Origin: Acidovorax sp.
GTDB taxonomy: Bacteria; Pseudomonadota; Gammaproteobacteria; Burkholderiales; Burkholderiaceae_C
Direction: 5' to 3'
NCBI RefSeq assembly: GCF_021287135.1
Contig: NZ_JAJTBB010000031.1
Span: 62,001 to 126,000, forward strand
DNA length: 64,000 nucleotides
In this document: positions 1 to 8,980 of the stretch, in pieces
Layout: each line of letters opens with the position of its first letter
Numbering within the stretch: position 1 is the stretch's first letter
Made by a program: the position numbers and the translations under genes
The notes under the pieces: generated by a model
What the model was told of the DNA's origin: nothing
The model's input: only the letters and a program-made list of their open reading frames with translations
Databases searched by the model: none

Positions 1-531
1 GGCTGGCCGCAGAGTGTGGCGCTGCAGGGCGACCTGGAACTCTCCAAGCTGGTGCCGCAGACGCGGCTGCACACGGGCCTGCTGTGGGCCGTGTCGCTGG
101 CGGTGATGCTGTGGGCGCTGCTGGCGCGCACGGTGCCGGGCTTTGACATCCGCGCCGCCGGCGCCAATGCGCGGGCGGCGGCCTTTGCGGGCGTGCCCAT
201 CACCCGCACGGTGGTGCTGGTGGCCCTGCTCTCCGGCGGGCTGGCCGGGCTGGCCGGCGCCATTGAGGTGGCGGGCCGCACCAGCTATGTGACGCTCGAC
301 ATGTCGCCCGGCTACGGCTACAGCGGCATCGTGATCGCCATGCTGGCCGGGCTGCACCCGCTGGGCGTGATCGCGGCGGGCACCTTTGTGGCGGGCGTGC
401 TGGTGGGGGCCGACAGCATGAGCCGTGCGGTGGGCGTGCCCACCTACATCGCGGATGTGATCGTGGCGACATCGCTGATTGCGGTGCTGGTGGCCGGGCT
501 GCTCACCCAATACCGCGTGCGCTGGAAGTGA
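1..531 (+). CDS. ABC transporter permease, BMP/nucleoside-importer type (5' partial)
   Basis: C-terminal 176 residues of an inner-membrane permease; the reading frame is open from base 1, so the start lies outside the window. The visible part has hydrophobic membrane segments and the permease-type stretch with GANARAAAFAG, which matches the family pairing with BMP-type binding proteins for nucleosides or nucleobases (YufP-like). A second permease of the same superfamily follows 114 bases downstream on the same strand, so the two probably form a heterodimeric channel. A CodA-like deaminase lies further on, which suggests a purine or pyrimidine substrate. The substrate is inferred from family and context, not from binding residues. 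The gap to the next gene holds a stem-loop repeat. Confidence 0.85.
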   Translation, partial: GWPQSVALQGDLELSKLVPQTRLHTGLLWAVSLAVMLWALLARTVPGFDIRAAGANARAAAFAGVPITRTVVLVALLSGGLAGLAGAIEVAGRTSYVTLDMSPGYGYSGIVIAMLAGLHPLGVIAAGTFVAGVLVGADSMSRAVGVPTYIADVIVATSLIAVLVAGLLTQYRVRWK

Positions 532-565
532 GGCAGCCATGACAAGCCGTGCACACCATAATTTC

Positions 566-618
566 AAGCCAAATCGGCCTTTAGCGCTAGTGAATAAAGC
601 GCTAGCAGCTATCGAAAT
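566..618 (+). repeat. Dispersed stem-loop repeat, copy 1
   Basis: The core is TAGCGCT, a 9-base loop and AGCGCTA, followed by GCAGCTAT and an A-rich end. Related sequences occur near 3664, 8949 (fragment), 19091, 23541 and 38213, always between genes. This copy sits between two permease genes that look co-transcribed, so the element tolerates, or may modulate, readthrough inside an operon. Confidence 0.6.
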
Positions 619-645
619 AGAAGCAAAACTCCACGGAGCAGCCGC

Positions 646-1569
646 ATGACCGAACTGCTCGACATCCTCGCCAACCCCGCGTTCTGGATTGCCACGCTGC
701 GCGTGGCCACCCCGCTCATCCTGGGCACGCTGGGGGTGCTGCTGTGTGAGCGCGCAGGCGTGCTCAACCTGGGCATTGAAGGGATCATGGTGGCCGGGGC
801 CTTCACCGGCTGGCTCACGGTGTATGCCGGCCATGGGCTGTGGACGGGGGTGCTGGTGGCGGCGCTCACGGGCGCTGCCTTTGGCCTATTGCACGCTTGG
901 CTCACCGTGGGCCTGGCGCTGTCGCAGCACGTGTCGGGGCTGGGCATCACGCTGCTGGCCACGGCGCTCAGCTATTACGGCTACCGCGTGAGCTTCCCCA
1001 AGGTGAACACGCCGCCCACCATCGAGCCCTTTGCGCCCATGGAATGGCTGGGCATTCCCATCCTGTCCGCACAGACGCCGCTCACGCTGCTGGCGCTGCT
1101 GCTGGTGCCGCTCTTGGCCTGGGTGCTGATGCGAACCCCGCTGGGCCTGGCCGTGCGCATGGTGGGCGAGAACCCGCAGGCCGCGGAGGGCCAGGGCATC
1201 TCGGTGGCGGCCACGCGCACGGGCGCCATCGTGGCAGGGTCGGCGGTGATGGGCGTGGCGGGGTCGTTCCTCACGCTGTCGGCCTTCAACGCGTTCTTCT
1301 TCAACATGATCAACGGCCGCGGCTGGATCTGCGTGGCGCTGGTGGTGTTTGCCTCATGGCGGCCGGGCAAGGCACTGCTGGGCGCCCTGCTCTTCGCCTT
1401 TTTCGATGCGCTGCAGCTGCGCCTGCAGCAGGCGGGCGACGCGTGGCTGCCGTACCAGGTGTATTTGATGCTGCCCTACCTGCTGTCCATCCTGGCGCTG
1501 GTGCTGGTGGCGCGCAAGGCGGCGTATCCGCAGGCGCTGATGAAGCCCTATCGCAAAGGGGAGCGGTGA
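646..1569 (+). CDS. ABC transporter permease, BMP/nucleoside-importer type (YufQ-like)
   Basis: A 307-residue integral membrane permease with about 8-9 hydrophobic segments. The early stretch ERAGVLNLGIEGIM is the hallmark of the simple-sugar/nucleoside permease family (BPD_transp_2) that works with BMP-family binding proteins. The ATG at 646 is preceded by GGAG at 635-638. It should pair with the upstream permease to import a nucleoside or nucleobase; the ATPase and binding protein are expected upstream of the window. The VOC gene just downstream is on the other strand, then the CodA-like deaminase continues on this strand. Full length for the family. Confidence 0.9.
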   Translation: MTELLDILANPAFWIATLRVATPLILGTLGVLLCERAGVLNLGIEGIMVAGAFTGWLTVYAGHGLWTGVLVAALTGAAFGLLHAWLTVGLALSQHVSGLGITLLATALSYYGYRVSFPKVNTPPTIEPFAPMEWLGIPILSAQTPLTLLALLLVPLLAWVLMRTPLGLAVRMVGENPQAAEGQGISVAATRTGAIVAGSAVMGVAGSFLTLSAFNAFFFNMINGRGWICVALVVFASWRPGKALLGALLFAFFDALQLRLQQAGDAWLPYQVYLMLPYLLSILALVLVARKAAYPQALMKPYRKGER

Positions 1570-1603
1570 CGCGGTGCGAACGAACCCGCCACGCCCGATT
1601 GCC

Positions 1604-1963
1604 TCACCCCTTCTGGTCCGACCACACCGCAAACTCGTTGCCACTGGGCTCGGTGAAGTGAAAGCGCCGCCCGCCTGGAAAGTCAAATACCGGCTTCGTG
1701 ATGCACCCACCGGCCTGCTCCACCTTGGCCAGGGTGGCTTCGAGGTCTGCGCTGTAGAACACCAGCAAGGCGCCGCCCGCGGCCTGCGTGGAACACAGGC
1801 TGGCCTGAAAGAAGCCACCGTCCAGCCCCTGGCCCGAGAATGCCGTGTATGCCGGGCCGTAGTCCACAAAGGCCCAGGCAAACGCTTTCTCAAAAAACGC
1901 CTTGGTGGCGGGCAGATCGCGCGCCGCAAACTCCACGTAGTTCAGCTTTTCGTGCACATTCAT
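1604..1963 (-). CDS. VOC (glyoxalase/bleomycin-resistance fold) family protein
   Basis: 119 residues. The start at 1963 gives MNVHEKLNYVEFAARDL, the usual beginning of single-module VOC proteins; a longer open frame upstream reads as non-coding. Two beta-alpha-beta-beta-beta halves are recognisable: LNYVEFAARDL with KAFFEKAF, then FHFTEPSGNEFAVWSD, whose E-P-x-G-N-E is the common last metal-ligand strand. Members of this fold bind a metal for isomerisation, oxygenation or drug sequestration; the sequence does not say which. It is a single gene between two plus-strand genes and its own promoter would face the deaminase promoter. Confidence 0.85.
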   Translation of the reverse strand: MNVHEKLNYVEFAARDLPATKAFFEKAFAWAFVDYGPAYTAFSGQGLDGGFFQASLCSTQAAGGALLVFYSADLEATLAKVEQAGGCITKPVFDFPGGRRFHFTEPSGNEFAVWSDQKG

Positions 1964-2039
1964 CGGTTGAACCTTTCTGCATAAGACTGCGTAGTGTGCC
2001 GCGCCCGCGCGGCCCGCCGACTCTCTACACTCCCACCCC

Positions 2040-3308
2040 ATGCTCGACCTGCTCATCACCCACGCCACGCTGCCCGACGGGCGCCAGAACATGTCCATCG
2101 CCGTGCAAGCGGGCCGCATCACCGAAGTGACCGAGGGCCTGCAGGCCCCTGCGCACGAGACGGTGGACGCGGACGGCCTGCTGGTGAGCCCGCCGTTCGT
2201 GGACGCGCATTTCCACATGGATTCGACCCTGAGCTACGGCCAGCCGCGCGTGAACGAGAGCGGCACGCTGCTGGAAGGCATTGCGCTGTGGGGCGAGCTC
2301 AAGCCCACGCTGACGCACGAGGCCATCGTGCAGCGCGCGCTGCAGTACTGCGACATCGCCGTGGCGCGGGGCCTGCTGGCGGTGCGCAGCCACGTGGACA
2401 CCAGCCACGGCAGCCTGCTGCCCGTGCAGGCACTGCTGGAGGTGAAGCAGCGCGTCGCACCCTACCTGGACCTGCAGCTGGTGGCCTTTCCGCAAGACGG
2501 CGTGCTGCGCAGCCCGGGCGGGCTGGCCAACCTGAAACGCGCCCTGGACCTGGGCGTGGACGTGGTGGGCGGCATTCCCCACTTCGAGCGCACGTACGCC
2601 GACGGCACCGAGAGCGTGAAGCTCCTGTGCGAGCTGGCCGCCGAACGCGGCAAACGCGTGGACATGCACTGCGACGAGAGCGACGACCCGCACTCGCGCC
2701 ATGTCGAGACCCTGGCATACGAAACCCAGCGCCTAGGCCTGCACGGCCGCGTGACGGGCTCGCACCTCACCTCCATGCACAGCATGGACAACTACTACGT
2801 AAGCAAGCTCATCCCCCTGATGCGCGAGGCCGACCTGGGCGTGGTGGCCAACCCGCTCATCAACATCACGCTGCAAGGCCGCCACGACACCTACCCCAAG
2901 CGCCGCGGCATGACCCGCGTGCCCGAGCTGATGGCCGCGGGCCTGACGGTGGCGTTTGGCCACGACTGCGTGCTGGACCCCTGGTACAGCGGCGGCAGTG
3001 CAGACATGCTGGAGGCCGCGCACATGGGGCTGCACGTAGGCCAGATGACCAGCCAAGCCGCCATGCGCCAGTGCTTTGACGCGGTGACGGCGAACCCCGC
3101 GCGCCTGCTGGGGCTGGAAGGCTACGGCATTGCCCCGGGCTGCCATGCCGACTTTGTGCTGCTGCACGCCCGCAATCCGGTGGACGCCATCCGGCTGCGC
3201 GCGGCGCGCCTGGGCGTGTGGCGGCGCGGCCAGCGCGTGGCCGGCCAGCCCGCGCCCACGGCGGAGCTGCGCCTGCCCGGGCGGCCAGGGAGTGTGAGCT
3301 TTTTGTAG
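2040..3308 (+). CDS. codA: Cytosine deaminase-like amidohydrolase (CodA family)
   Basis: 422 residues, full length and close to E. coli CodA throughout. It hydrolytically deaminates an aminated pyrimidine-type ring in the cytoplasm. The family metal and substrate residues are visible: the HFH pair in VDAHFHMDSTLSYG, FPQDG (substrate Gln), MHCDES (His/Glu), the His of TGSHLTSMHS and Asp309 in FGHDCVLDPWY. E. coli CodA has Asp-Asp at that last site (GHDD); here the second Asp is Cys310. That position shapes ring recognition in CodA, so the true substrate may be a cytosine analogue rather than cytosine. The neighbouring nucleobase-type ABC permeases fit a salvage or catabolic role. The ATG at 2040 has no strong ribosome-binding site. 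Confidence 0.9.
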   Translation: MLDLLITHATLPDGRQNMSIAVQAGRITEVTEGLQAPAHETVDADGLLVSPPFVDAHFHMDSTLSYGQPRVNESGTLLEGIALWGELKPTLTHEAIVQRALQYCDIAVARGLLAVRSHVDTSHGSLLPVQALLEVKQRVAPYLDLQLVAFPQDGVLRSPGGLANLKRALDLGVDVVGGIPHFERTYADGTESVKLLCELAAERGKRVDMHCDESDDPHSRHVETLAYETQRLGLHGRVTGSHLTSMHSMDNYYVSKLIPLMREADLGVVANPLINITLQGRHDTYPKRRGMTRVPELMAAGLTVAFGHDCVLDPWYSGGSADMLEAAHMGLHVGQMTSQAAMRQCFDAVTANPARLLGLEGYGIAPGCHADFVLLHARNPVDAIRLRAARLGVWRRGQRVAGQPAPTAELRLPGRPGSVSFL

Positions 3309-3332
3309 CCGGCTGCACCCAACCACAGCCCC

Positions 3333-3653
3333 GTAAGTCGGGTTAGCCCGCAGGGGCGTAACCCGGCATCTTTCGCGGTACAACACGTCGGGTTACGCTG
3401 CGCTAACCCGACCTACGAATCTGCACCGACCGCAGAAAGCGCTGGCCCGTAGGTCGGGTTAGCCCGCAGGGCGTAACCCGACGCCTGCACATCGCCAGCT
3501 GCTTGTCGGGTTACGCTGCGCTAACCCGGCCTACGAATCTGCACCGACCGCAGAAAGCGCTGCCCCGTAGGTCGGGTTAGCCCGCAGGGCGTAACCCGAC
3601 GTCCTCCGCATCGCCAGCTGCTTGTCGGGTTACGCTGCGCTAACCCGACCTAC
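3333..3653. repeat. Tandem REP/BIME-like array, six units in alternating orientation
   Basis: Six GTAG-headed imperfect palindromes alternate in orientation: 3333-3366 (+), 3387-3416 (-), 3449-3482 (+), 3505-3534 (-), 3567-3600 (+), 3624-3653 (-). Each arm has GTCGGGTTA paired with TAACCCGAC. The plus type carries an inner GCCC-GCA-GGGC hairpin, the minus type a short GCGCAGCG core. Plus/minus pairs recur every 116-118 bases with near-identical spacers. A GTAG tetranucleotide followed by an imperfect palindrome is the layout of REP elements mobilised by RAYT (TnpA-REP) transposases. No such transposase is in the window. Confidence 0.85.
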
Positions 3654-3663
3654 GAATCATTGG

Positions 3664-3712
3664 AAAATTGGGCTCCAGCGCTTACTGCACAAGCGCGGGC
3701 AGCTATAAAAAA
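3664..3712 (+). repeat. Dispersed stem-loop repeat, copy 2
   Basis: GGGCTCCAGCGCTT, a short loop, then AAGCGCGGGCAGCTATAAAAAA directly after the REP array. It shares the AGCGCTT/AAGCGC arms and GCAGCTAT tail with the other copies. With the REP array it fills the 418-base non-coding gap between the convergent codA-like and yhhJ-like genes. Confidence 0.6.
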
Positions 3713-3726
3713 CAGAGCAAACCAGC

Positions 3727-4860
3727 TCACGCCATCCGTGCGATGGTCTTGCGAAAGCGCGCCAGCGCCAGCATGAACAGCACGCTGCCAATCCCCAGCA
3801 GCCACACCAGCGACGGCCACACCACCGACAGCCCCGCGCCCCGGTACAGGATGGCCTGCGACAGCTCAGTGAAGTGCGTGGTGGGCGCCAGTGCCATCAC
3901 GTACTGCACCCACAGGGGCATGCTCTCGCGCGGGGTCACGCCACCGGACAGCATCTGCAGCGGCATCATGGTCAGCACCATCAGCAGCCCGAACTGCGGC
4001 ATGCTGCGCGCCACCGTGGCCATGAAGATGCCCATGGACGTGGTGGCAAACAGGTGCAGCGTGGTGCCCAGCAGGAACAAGGGCACCGAGCCTTCGATGG
4101 GCACGCCGATGGCGCCGCGGATCACCACGGTGAGCGACACCCACGTGGCCGCCAGCACCACCAGGGCCATGGCCCAGACCTTGGCCAGCATGATTTCGCC
4201 GGGCGTGACGGGCATGACCAGCAGGTGCTCCACCGTGCCGTGCTCGCGCTCGCGGATCAGCGCGGCGCCGGTCAGGATGATGGACAGCATGGTCACGATG
4301 TTGATCAGCTCCATGAGCGAGCCAAACCACGCCGGGGTCAGCGCCGGGTTAAAGCGCGCCCGCACCGCCAGCTCCACCGGCTGGGTGGGCACGCTGCGGT
4401 CGCGCTGCACGAATTCCGCCGCCTCCAGCTGCACGATCTGCTGCACCGCGCCGTTGGCCGTAAAAGCCTGCCCCATGCGCGTCGCGTCCACGTTGAGCTG
4501 TGCCTGCGGCGCCCTGCCCGCCAGCACGTCGCGCTGAAAGTGCGCAGGGATGTGCAGCACCAGCGTGAAACGGCCGGCGTCCAGGCCCGGGTCCACCTCG
4601 CGCTGGCCGATCATGGCCGGGCGGGTGAACTGCGGCGGGTAGAAGGCGCTGGCAATGCGCTGCGACAGCGCCGAGCCGTCCTCGTCCACGATGGCGATGG
4701 GCACGTGGTACAGCGTCTCGGGCTGTGCCTTGCCGGCGGAATACACCGCCAGCGTGGTGGTGTAGACGATGAGGAACAGCATGGCCGGGTCGCGCCACAG
4801 GCTCCACAACTCCTTGATACCCAGCCTGAAAATGTTGGCCCACCGGCCACGCAGTGCCAT
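3727..4860 (-). CDS. yhhJ: ABC-2 type permease, YhhJ-like
   Basis: 377 residues; third gene of an operon with the rbbA-like and HlyD-like genes. One N-terminal membrane segment, a long periplasmic region, then five C-terminal membrane segments: the ABC-2 permease layout. The signature REREHGTVEHLLVMPVTPGEI is followed by LAKVWA. The chosen ATG at 4860 is one base after the rbbA-like stop, so translation is coupled; a longer frame would run into that gene. The order HlyD-like, RbbA-like, YhhJ-like matches E. coli yhiI-rbbA-yhhJ. It should form an export pore with the C-terminal permease half of the upstream protein. Cargo unknown. Confidence 0.9.
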   Translation of the reverse strand: MALRGRWANIFRLGIKELWSLWRDPAMLFLIVYTTTLAVYSAGKAQPETLYHVPIAIVDEDGSALSQRIASAFYPPQFTRPAMIGQREVDPGLDAGRFTLVLHIPAHFQRDVLAGRAPQAQLNVDATRMGQAFTANGAVQQIVQLEAAEFVQRDRSVPTQPVELAVRARFNPALTPAWFGSLMELINIVTMLSIILTGAALIREREHGTVEHLLVMPVTPGEIMLAKVWAMALVVLAATWVSLTVVIRGAIGVPIEGSVPLFLLGTTLHLFATTSMGIFMATVARSMPQFGLLMVLTMMPLQMLSGGVTPRESMPLWVQYVMALAPTTHFTELSQAILYRGAGLSVVWPSLVWLLGIGSVLFMLALARFRKTIARMA

Positions 4861-4861
4861 G

Positions 4862-7603
4862 TCAAGACTCCTGCTTGCGCAGCAGCAAGATCGCCGCACC
4901 AATGATCACCGGTGCCGCCACCAGCATGGGCCAGAACTCGCCCCGCAGGTCTTGCAGCGTGAGTGCCTTGTTGAACACGCCTCGGCTGATGGTGAACATG
5001 TGGCTGGCCGGGTACACCTCGCCCACCCAGCGGGCAAAGCCCGTCATGGCCGAGACGGGGTTGATCAGGCCTGCAAACTGCACGGCCGGGATGAGCGTGC
5101 CCACCATGGCAAAGAACATGGCCGCAATCTGGCTGCGCGTGACGGTGGACGCCAGCAGCCCCATGCCCGTGGAGCACAGGCTGAACACCAGCGCCGCCAG
5201 CGCCAGTGCGCCAAAGCTGCCCGTCATGGGCACGCCAAACACCGTCACGGCGGCCAGGCACATGAGCACGAAGTTGAACAGCGCCAGCAGCACGTAAGGC
5301 ATCTGCTTGCCCAGCATGAACTCGGTGCGCGTGGTGGGCGTGACGTACAGGTTGATGATGGAGCCCAGCTCCTTCTCGCGCACCACGGCCAGCGCCGTGA
5401 GCATGGCGGGCAGCATGAGCAGCAGCAGCGGGATCACGGCGGGCACCATGGCCGGCAGGCTGCGCACATCGGGGTTGTAGCGGTAGCGGGTTTCCACCGC
5501 CACCAGGCTTTGGGGCGCCACGCCGGTGCGGCTCTGGAGGGCCTGCGCCAGCCAGTCCTGGTGCATGCCCAGCGCGTAGCCCATGGCCGTCTCGGCGCGC
5601 TGGGGCATGGCGCCGTCCACCCAGGCGCCGATCTGCACGGACTGGCCGCGCTCCAGGTCGCGCGCAAAGCCGGGCGGGATCTCCAGCGCCAGCGAGAGTT
5701 CGCCCGAGCGCATGCGCTGGTCCAGCTCCGCGTAGCTGGTGATGGGCGGGCGCTCCACAAAGTAGCGCGAGCCCGCCAGGTTCAGCGTGTAGGCGCGGCT
5801 GGCCGCCGAATCGTCGCGGTCCAGCACCGCAAAGCGCAGCTTCTCCACATCCATGCTGATGCCGTAGCCCATCACGAACATCAGGATCAGCGAGCCCAGC
5901 AGCGCCAGCGCGCCGCGCACCGGGTCGCGCCGCAGCTCCAGCGCCTCGCGCCACTGGGTGCTGTGGATGCGCGCCAGGCTCTGGCGCAGGCGCAGCCCCC
6001 AGGTCGGGCGCGCCCGGGCTGCGTCCACCGGCACCGCCGGCGCGGGCTCTGCCGGTGCCGGCCCCGCCGAGCCGCCGCCGGCATCCACCAGGTGGCCGAT
6101 GAAGGCCTCTTCCAGCGTGGCAGCACCGCGCTGGGCCACGATGTCGGCCGGGGCCGCGCTGGCCAGCACCCGGCCCGCGTGCATGAGCGAGATGCGGTCA
6201 CAGCGCTCGGCCTCGTTCATGAAGTGGGTGGAGATGAAGATGGTCACCTTGTCGCGCCGCGCCAGCTCCACCATCAGCCGCCAGAAGTTGTCGCGCGCAA
6301 TCGGGTCCACGCCCGAGGTGGGCTCGTCCAGGATCAACAGCTCCGGCTCATGCACCATGGCCACGGCCAGCGACAGGCGCTGGCGCATGCCCAGCGGCAG
6401 CTGCAGGGGCAGCGTGCCGCGCGCGCCCTGCAGGTCAAAGCGCTCCAGCATGGCCTGCACGCGCCGGGGCACCTCGGCCTCGGGCACATGGAACAGGCGG
6501 GCGTGCAGCACCAGGTTCTGCTCCACCGACAGCTCGCTGTACAGCGAGAACGCCTGCGACATGTAGCCCACGCGACGGCGCGTGGCCATGTCCTTGGGGT
6601 CCACCGGCTGGCCGAACAGCCAGGCCTTGCCGTCCGTGGCGGGCAGCAGGCCGGTCAGCATCTTCATGGTGGTGGACTTGCCGCAACCGTTGCTGCCCAG
6701 AAAGCCAAAAATCTCGCCGCGCTGGATGCGAAAGCTCACATGGTCCACCGCCACGAAGTCGCCAAACTGCATGGTCAGGCCCTGGGCCTCGATGGCGATC
6801 GCGGCGGCAGAGTCCGTCTGCAGTGGCGTGATGACCACCGGCTGGTGGCCGCGCCGCTTGGCCTCGGGCAGCAGGGCCACGAAGGCGGCCTCCAGGCTGG
6901 CGTGGCCCGTGCGCCGCATCAGCTCGGCGGGCGTGCCCGTGGCCAGGATGCGGCCTTCGTCCATGGCCACCAGCCAGTCAAAGCGTTGCGCTTCCTCCAT
7001 GTAGGCCGTGGCCACCAGCACGCTCATGCCCGGGCGGCCGGCGCGGATGCGGGCGATCAGATCCCAGAACTGGGCACGCGCCAGCGGGTCCACGCCCGTG
7101 GTGGGCTCGTCCAGGATGAGCAGGTCCGGGTCGTGGATGAGCGCGCAGCACAGGGCCAGCTTTTGCTTCATGCCGCCCGAGAGCTTGCCCGCGGGCCGCG
7201 CCAGAAAGGGGTGCAGCCCGGTACTGTGCGTGAGGTCGTCAATGCGGCGCCGGCGCTCGGCCGCGTCGTGGCCGAACAGGCGGCCGAAGAACTGCAGGTT
7301 TTCTTCCACCGACAGCGTGGGGTACAGGTTCTTGCCCAGGCCCTGGGGCATGTAGGCAATGCGCGGGCACACCGCGTCGCGGTGGCGGCCGTCGGCCATG
7401 TCGCCGCCCAGCACCATCACGCGCCCCTGCTGCACCGCCCGGGCCCCCGCCGCCAGCGCCAGCAGGCTGGACTTGCCCACGCCGTCCGGCCCGATCAGGC
7501 CCACCATGCAGGCGGCGGGCACCTGCAGGTCCACGCCGGCCAGCGCCACGGTGGCGCCATAGCGCTGGCCCACGCCCGCGAGGGTGACAACCGGTGGGTT
7601 CAC
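4862..7603 (-). CDS. rbbA: Fused double ABC ATPase-permease, RbbA-like
   Basis: About 913 residues in three parts. ABC domain 1 has Walker [10 protein letters not shown] near residues 39-47, LSGGMKQ and [13 protein letters not shown] domain 2 has [22 protein letters not shown] and the complete switch motif [11 protein letters not shown]-terminal ABC-2 permease follows, with [20 protein letters not shown] leading into the first membrane segment and [20 protein letters not shown] later. In domain 1 the switch His is missing ([10 protein letters not shown]), so the two nucleotide sites are probably unequal. The start is taken as GTG at 7603, which overlaps the upstream stop as GTGA; an in-frame ATG at 7663 is the alternative. 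E. coli RbbA was reported to associate with ribosomes, but the operon suggests export. Confidence 0.88.
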   Translation of the reverse strand: MNPPVVTLAGVGQRYGATVALAGVDLQVPAACMVGLIGPDGVGKSSLLALAAGARAVQQGRVMVLGGDMADGRHRDAVCPRIAYMPQGLGKNLYPTLSVEENLQFFGRLFGHDAAERRRRIDDLTHSTGLHPFLARPAGKLSGGMKQKLALCCALIHDPDLLILDEPTTGVDPLARAQFWDLIARIRAGRPGMSVLVATAYMEEAQRFDWLVAMDEGRILATGTPAELMRRTGHASLEAAFVALLPEAKRRGHQPVVITPLQTDSAAAIAIEAQGLTMQFGDFVAVDHVSFRIQRGEIFGFLGSNGCGKSTTMKMLTGLLPATDGKAWLFGQPVDPKDMATRRRVGYMSQAFSLYSELSVEQNLVLHARLFHVPEAEVPRRVQAMLERFDLQGARGTLPLQLPLGMRQRLSLAVAMVHEPELLILDEPTSGVDPIARDNFWRLMVELARRDKVTIFISTHFMNEAERCDRISLMHAGRVLASAAPADIVAQRGAATLEEAFIGHLVDAGGGSAGPAPAEPAPAVPVDAARARPTWGLRLRQSLARIHSTQWREALELRRDPVRGALALLGSLILMFVMGYGISMDVEKLRFAVLDRDDSAASRAYTLNLAGSRYFVERPPITSYAELDQRMRSGELSLALEIPPGFARDLERGQSVQIGAWVDGAMPQRAETAMGYALGMHQDWLAQALQSRTGVAPQSLVAVETRYRYNPDVRSLPAMVPAVIPLLLLMLPAMLTALAVVREKELGSIINLYVTPTTRTEFMLGKQMPYVLLALFNFVLMCLAAVTVFGVPMTGSFGALALAALVFSLCSTGMGLLASTVTRSQIAAMFFAMVGTLIPAVQFAGLINPVSAMTGFARWVGEVYPASHMFTISRGVFNKALTLQDLRGEFWPMLVAAPVIIGAAILLLRKQES

Positions 7604-8709
7604 TGTGCGGCCTGGGGGGCTGCGGTCCGCAGGCTTTCCTTCACCGCCAGTTGCGGCGGCCAAGGGACGCTGGCATCCACGCGCAGCCAGGCCACGCCGG
7701 GCAGCCCGGTCTTGACCTGCTCGCGGTGGCGCTGCAGCAGCTCCTTGGGAATCTGCGCCCGCACGCGGAACATGAGCTTTTGCCGCTCGCTGGCCGTCTC
7801 GACCGTCTTGGGCGTGAACTGCGCGGTGCTGGCCACAAACGACACGGCCGCGGGGATCACGAAGTCCGGCGCGGCGTCCAGCACGATGCGCACCTCGCTG
7901 CCCAGCGCCACGCGGCCCGCCACGGTCTCGGGCAAAAAGAAGGTCATGTACACATCGGTCAGGTCGGCCAGCTGCAGCACGCGCGCCCCGGCGCCCACCA
8001 CCTCGCCCGGCTGCACCACGCGGAACTGCACGCGCCCGTCGCGCGGTGCCTTGAGCTCGCTGTCGGCCAGCTCCACGTCGATGCGCGCCAGCGTGGCCTC
8101 CAGCGCGCGGACGTTGGCCTCGGCGCTGGTCACCTGGGTGCGGGCGGCGCCAATGCCGGCCTGCGCGGCCTTGGCCTGCGAGCGTGCGGCGGTCAATGCC
8201 GCCTGCAGGCTGTGCACCTTGGCGCGGTCGTCGTCCAGCAGCTGGCTGGAGAAGAAGCCCTCGCGCGCCAGCTTTTCCGAGCGCGGCAGGCGCCGCTCTG
8301 CGGTATCCAGGTCGCTCTCGCGCTGGGCCACCACGGCCAGCGCGGCCTGGTGGTCGCTCTCACGCTGGGCCACCTGCACGCGGGCGCTGTCGATGGCCAC
8401 CTGGGCCTGCTGCAGCCGTGCCACGGCCTCGGCGCGCTGGGCCTGCAGGCTGTCGATCTGCATGCGGGCCACGGGCTGGCCGGCCTGCACGAAATCGCCC
8501 TCGCCCACCAGGATCTCCTGCACCCGCCCGGCCAGCTTGGTGGCCACGGCCACCTCGGTGGCCTCGATCCGGCCATTGCCGCTGACAAAACCCGGCCCCG
8601 GCCCCGCGTCGCGCCAGGGCGCCAGGCGCCACGCGAGCGCCGCGCCCGCCAGCACCACCGCCACCACGGCGATGATCTTGGCTCGGCTGCTGATAGTTTG
8701 AATGCCCAT
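7600..8709 (-). CDS. yhiI: HlyD-family membrane fusion protein, YhiI-like
   Basis: 369 residues from the ATG at 8709, which has a good ribosome-binding site (GGGAG, about 9 bases upstream); the longer open frame lacks one. One membrane anchor near residues 9-28 is followed by the split lipoyl/barrel-sandwich region ([18 protein letters not shown] and later [20 protein letters not shown]) flanking a long helical hairpin rich in Ala, Arg and Gln. It spans the periplasm and connects the ABC permeases to an outer-membrane channel, which is not encoded here. First gene of the operon. A perfect FNR-type palindrome lies 108 bases upstream of the start. Confidence 0.92.
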   Translation of the reverse strand: MGIQTISSRAKIIAVVAVVLAGAALAWRLAPWRDAGPGPGFVSGNGRIEATEVAVATKLAGRVQEILVGEGDFVQAGQPVARMQIDSLQAQRAEAVARLQQAQVAIDSARVQVAQRESDHQAALAVVAQRESDLDTAERRLPRSEKLAREGFFSSQLLDDDRAKVHSLQAALTAARSQAKAAQAGIGAARTQVTSAEANVRALEATLARIDVELADSELKAPRDGRVQFRVVQPGEVVGAGARVLQLADLTDVYMTFFLPETVAGRVALGSEVRIVLDAAPDFVIPAAVSFVASTAQFTPKTVETASERQKLMFRVRAQIPKELLQRHREQVKTGLPGVAWLRVDASVPWPPQLAVKESLRTAAPQAAQ

Positions 8710-8816
8710 GGTGCTCCCTGTGTCGGCCCCAGCGGCGGCCGAAGACCTCTGCTCCAGAGGACCCCAGGCATGGTAGCTTTGCGCCCGCGCTGTCCCAAGC
8801 GGCACGGCGCGCCCGC

Positions 8817-8830
8817 TTGACTTGCGTCAA
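8817..8830. promoter_or_regulatory. Perfect FNR/CRP-family palindrome
   Basis: TTGACTTGCGTCAA is an exact 5-4-5 inverted repeat (TTGAC, four bases, GTCAA). It resembles the FNR/ANR consensus TTGAT-N4-ATCAA and variants bound by related regulators. It sits 108 bases upstream of the yhiI-like start, in the 271-base gap before the diguanylate cyclase stop, so it would control the export operon. The regulator itself is an inference. Confidence 0.5.
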
Positions 8831-8948
8831 CCCATTCTTGCGGCTGGGCAGGTTCGTGCGCGAGGGGGCGCAGGCGGACGAGCGGCAAGCTCCGTCAGCG
8901 GCTGCGGTTCCGGGGATTTTGGCCAAATGGGCCGCCAGCGGTTGATGG

Positions 8949-8977
8949 ATAAGCGCTGGAAGCTATGCTTTCGATAG
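8949..8977 (+). repeat. Fragment of the dispersed stem-loop repeat, copy 3
   Basis: TAAGCGCTGGAAGCTAT followed by GCTTTCGATAGC resembles the right arm and tail of the other copies. The left arm is missing, so this looks like a decayed or truncated copy. It lies just downstream of the diguanylate cyclase gene. Confidence 0.35.
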
Positions 8978-8980
8978 CAA

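Noticed and set aside
3333-3653. CRISPR array
   Set aside because: The repeats alternate in orientation, spacers are near-identical rather than unique, and no cas genes are present. REP/BIME fits.
4769-8701. 1310-residue plus-strand open frame opposite the rbbA/yhiI operon
   Set aside because: It is rich in His, Gln, Arg and Gly with no family motif, the usual antisense shadow of GC-rich genes. The minus strand encodes clear ABC and HlyD domains.
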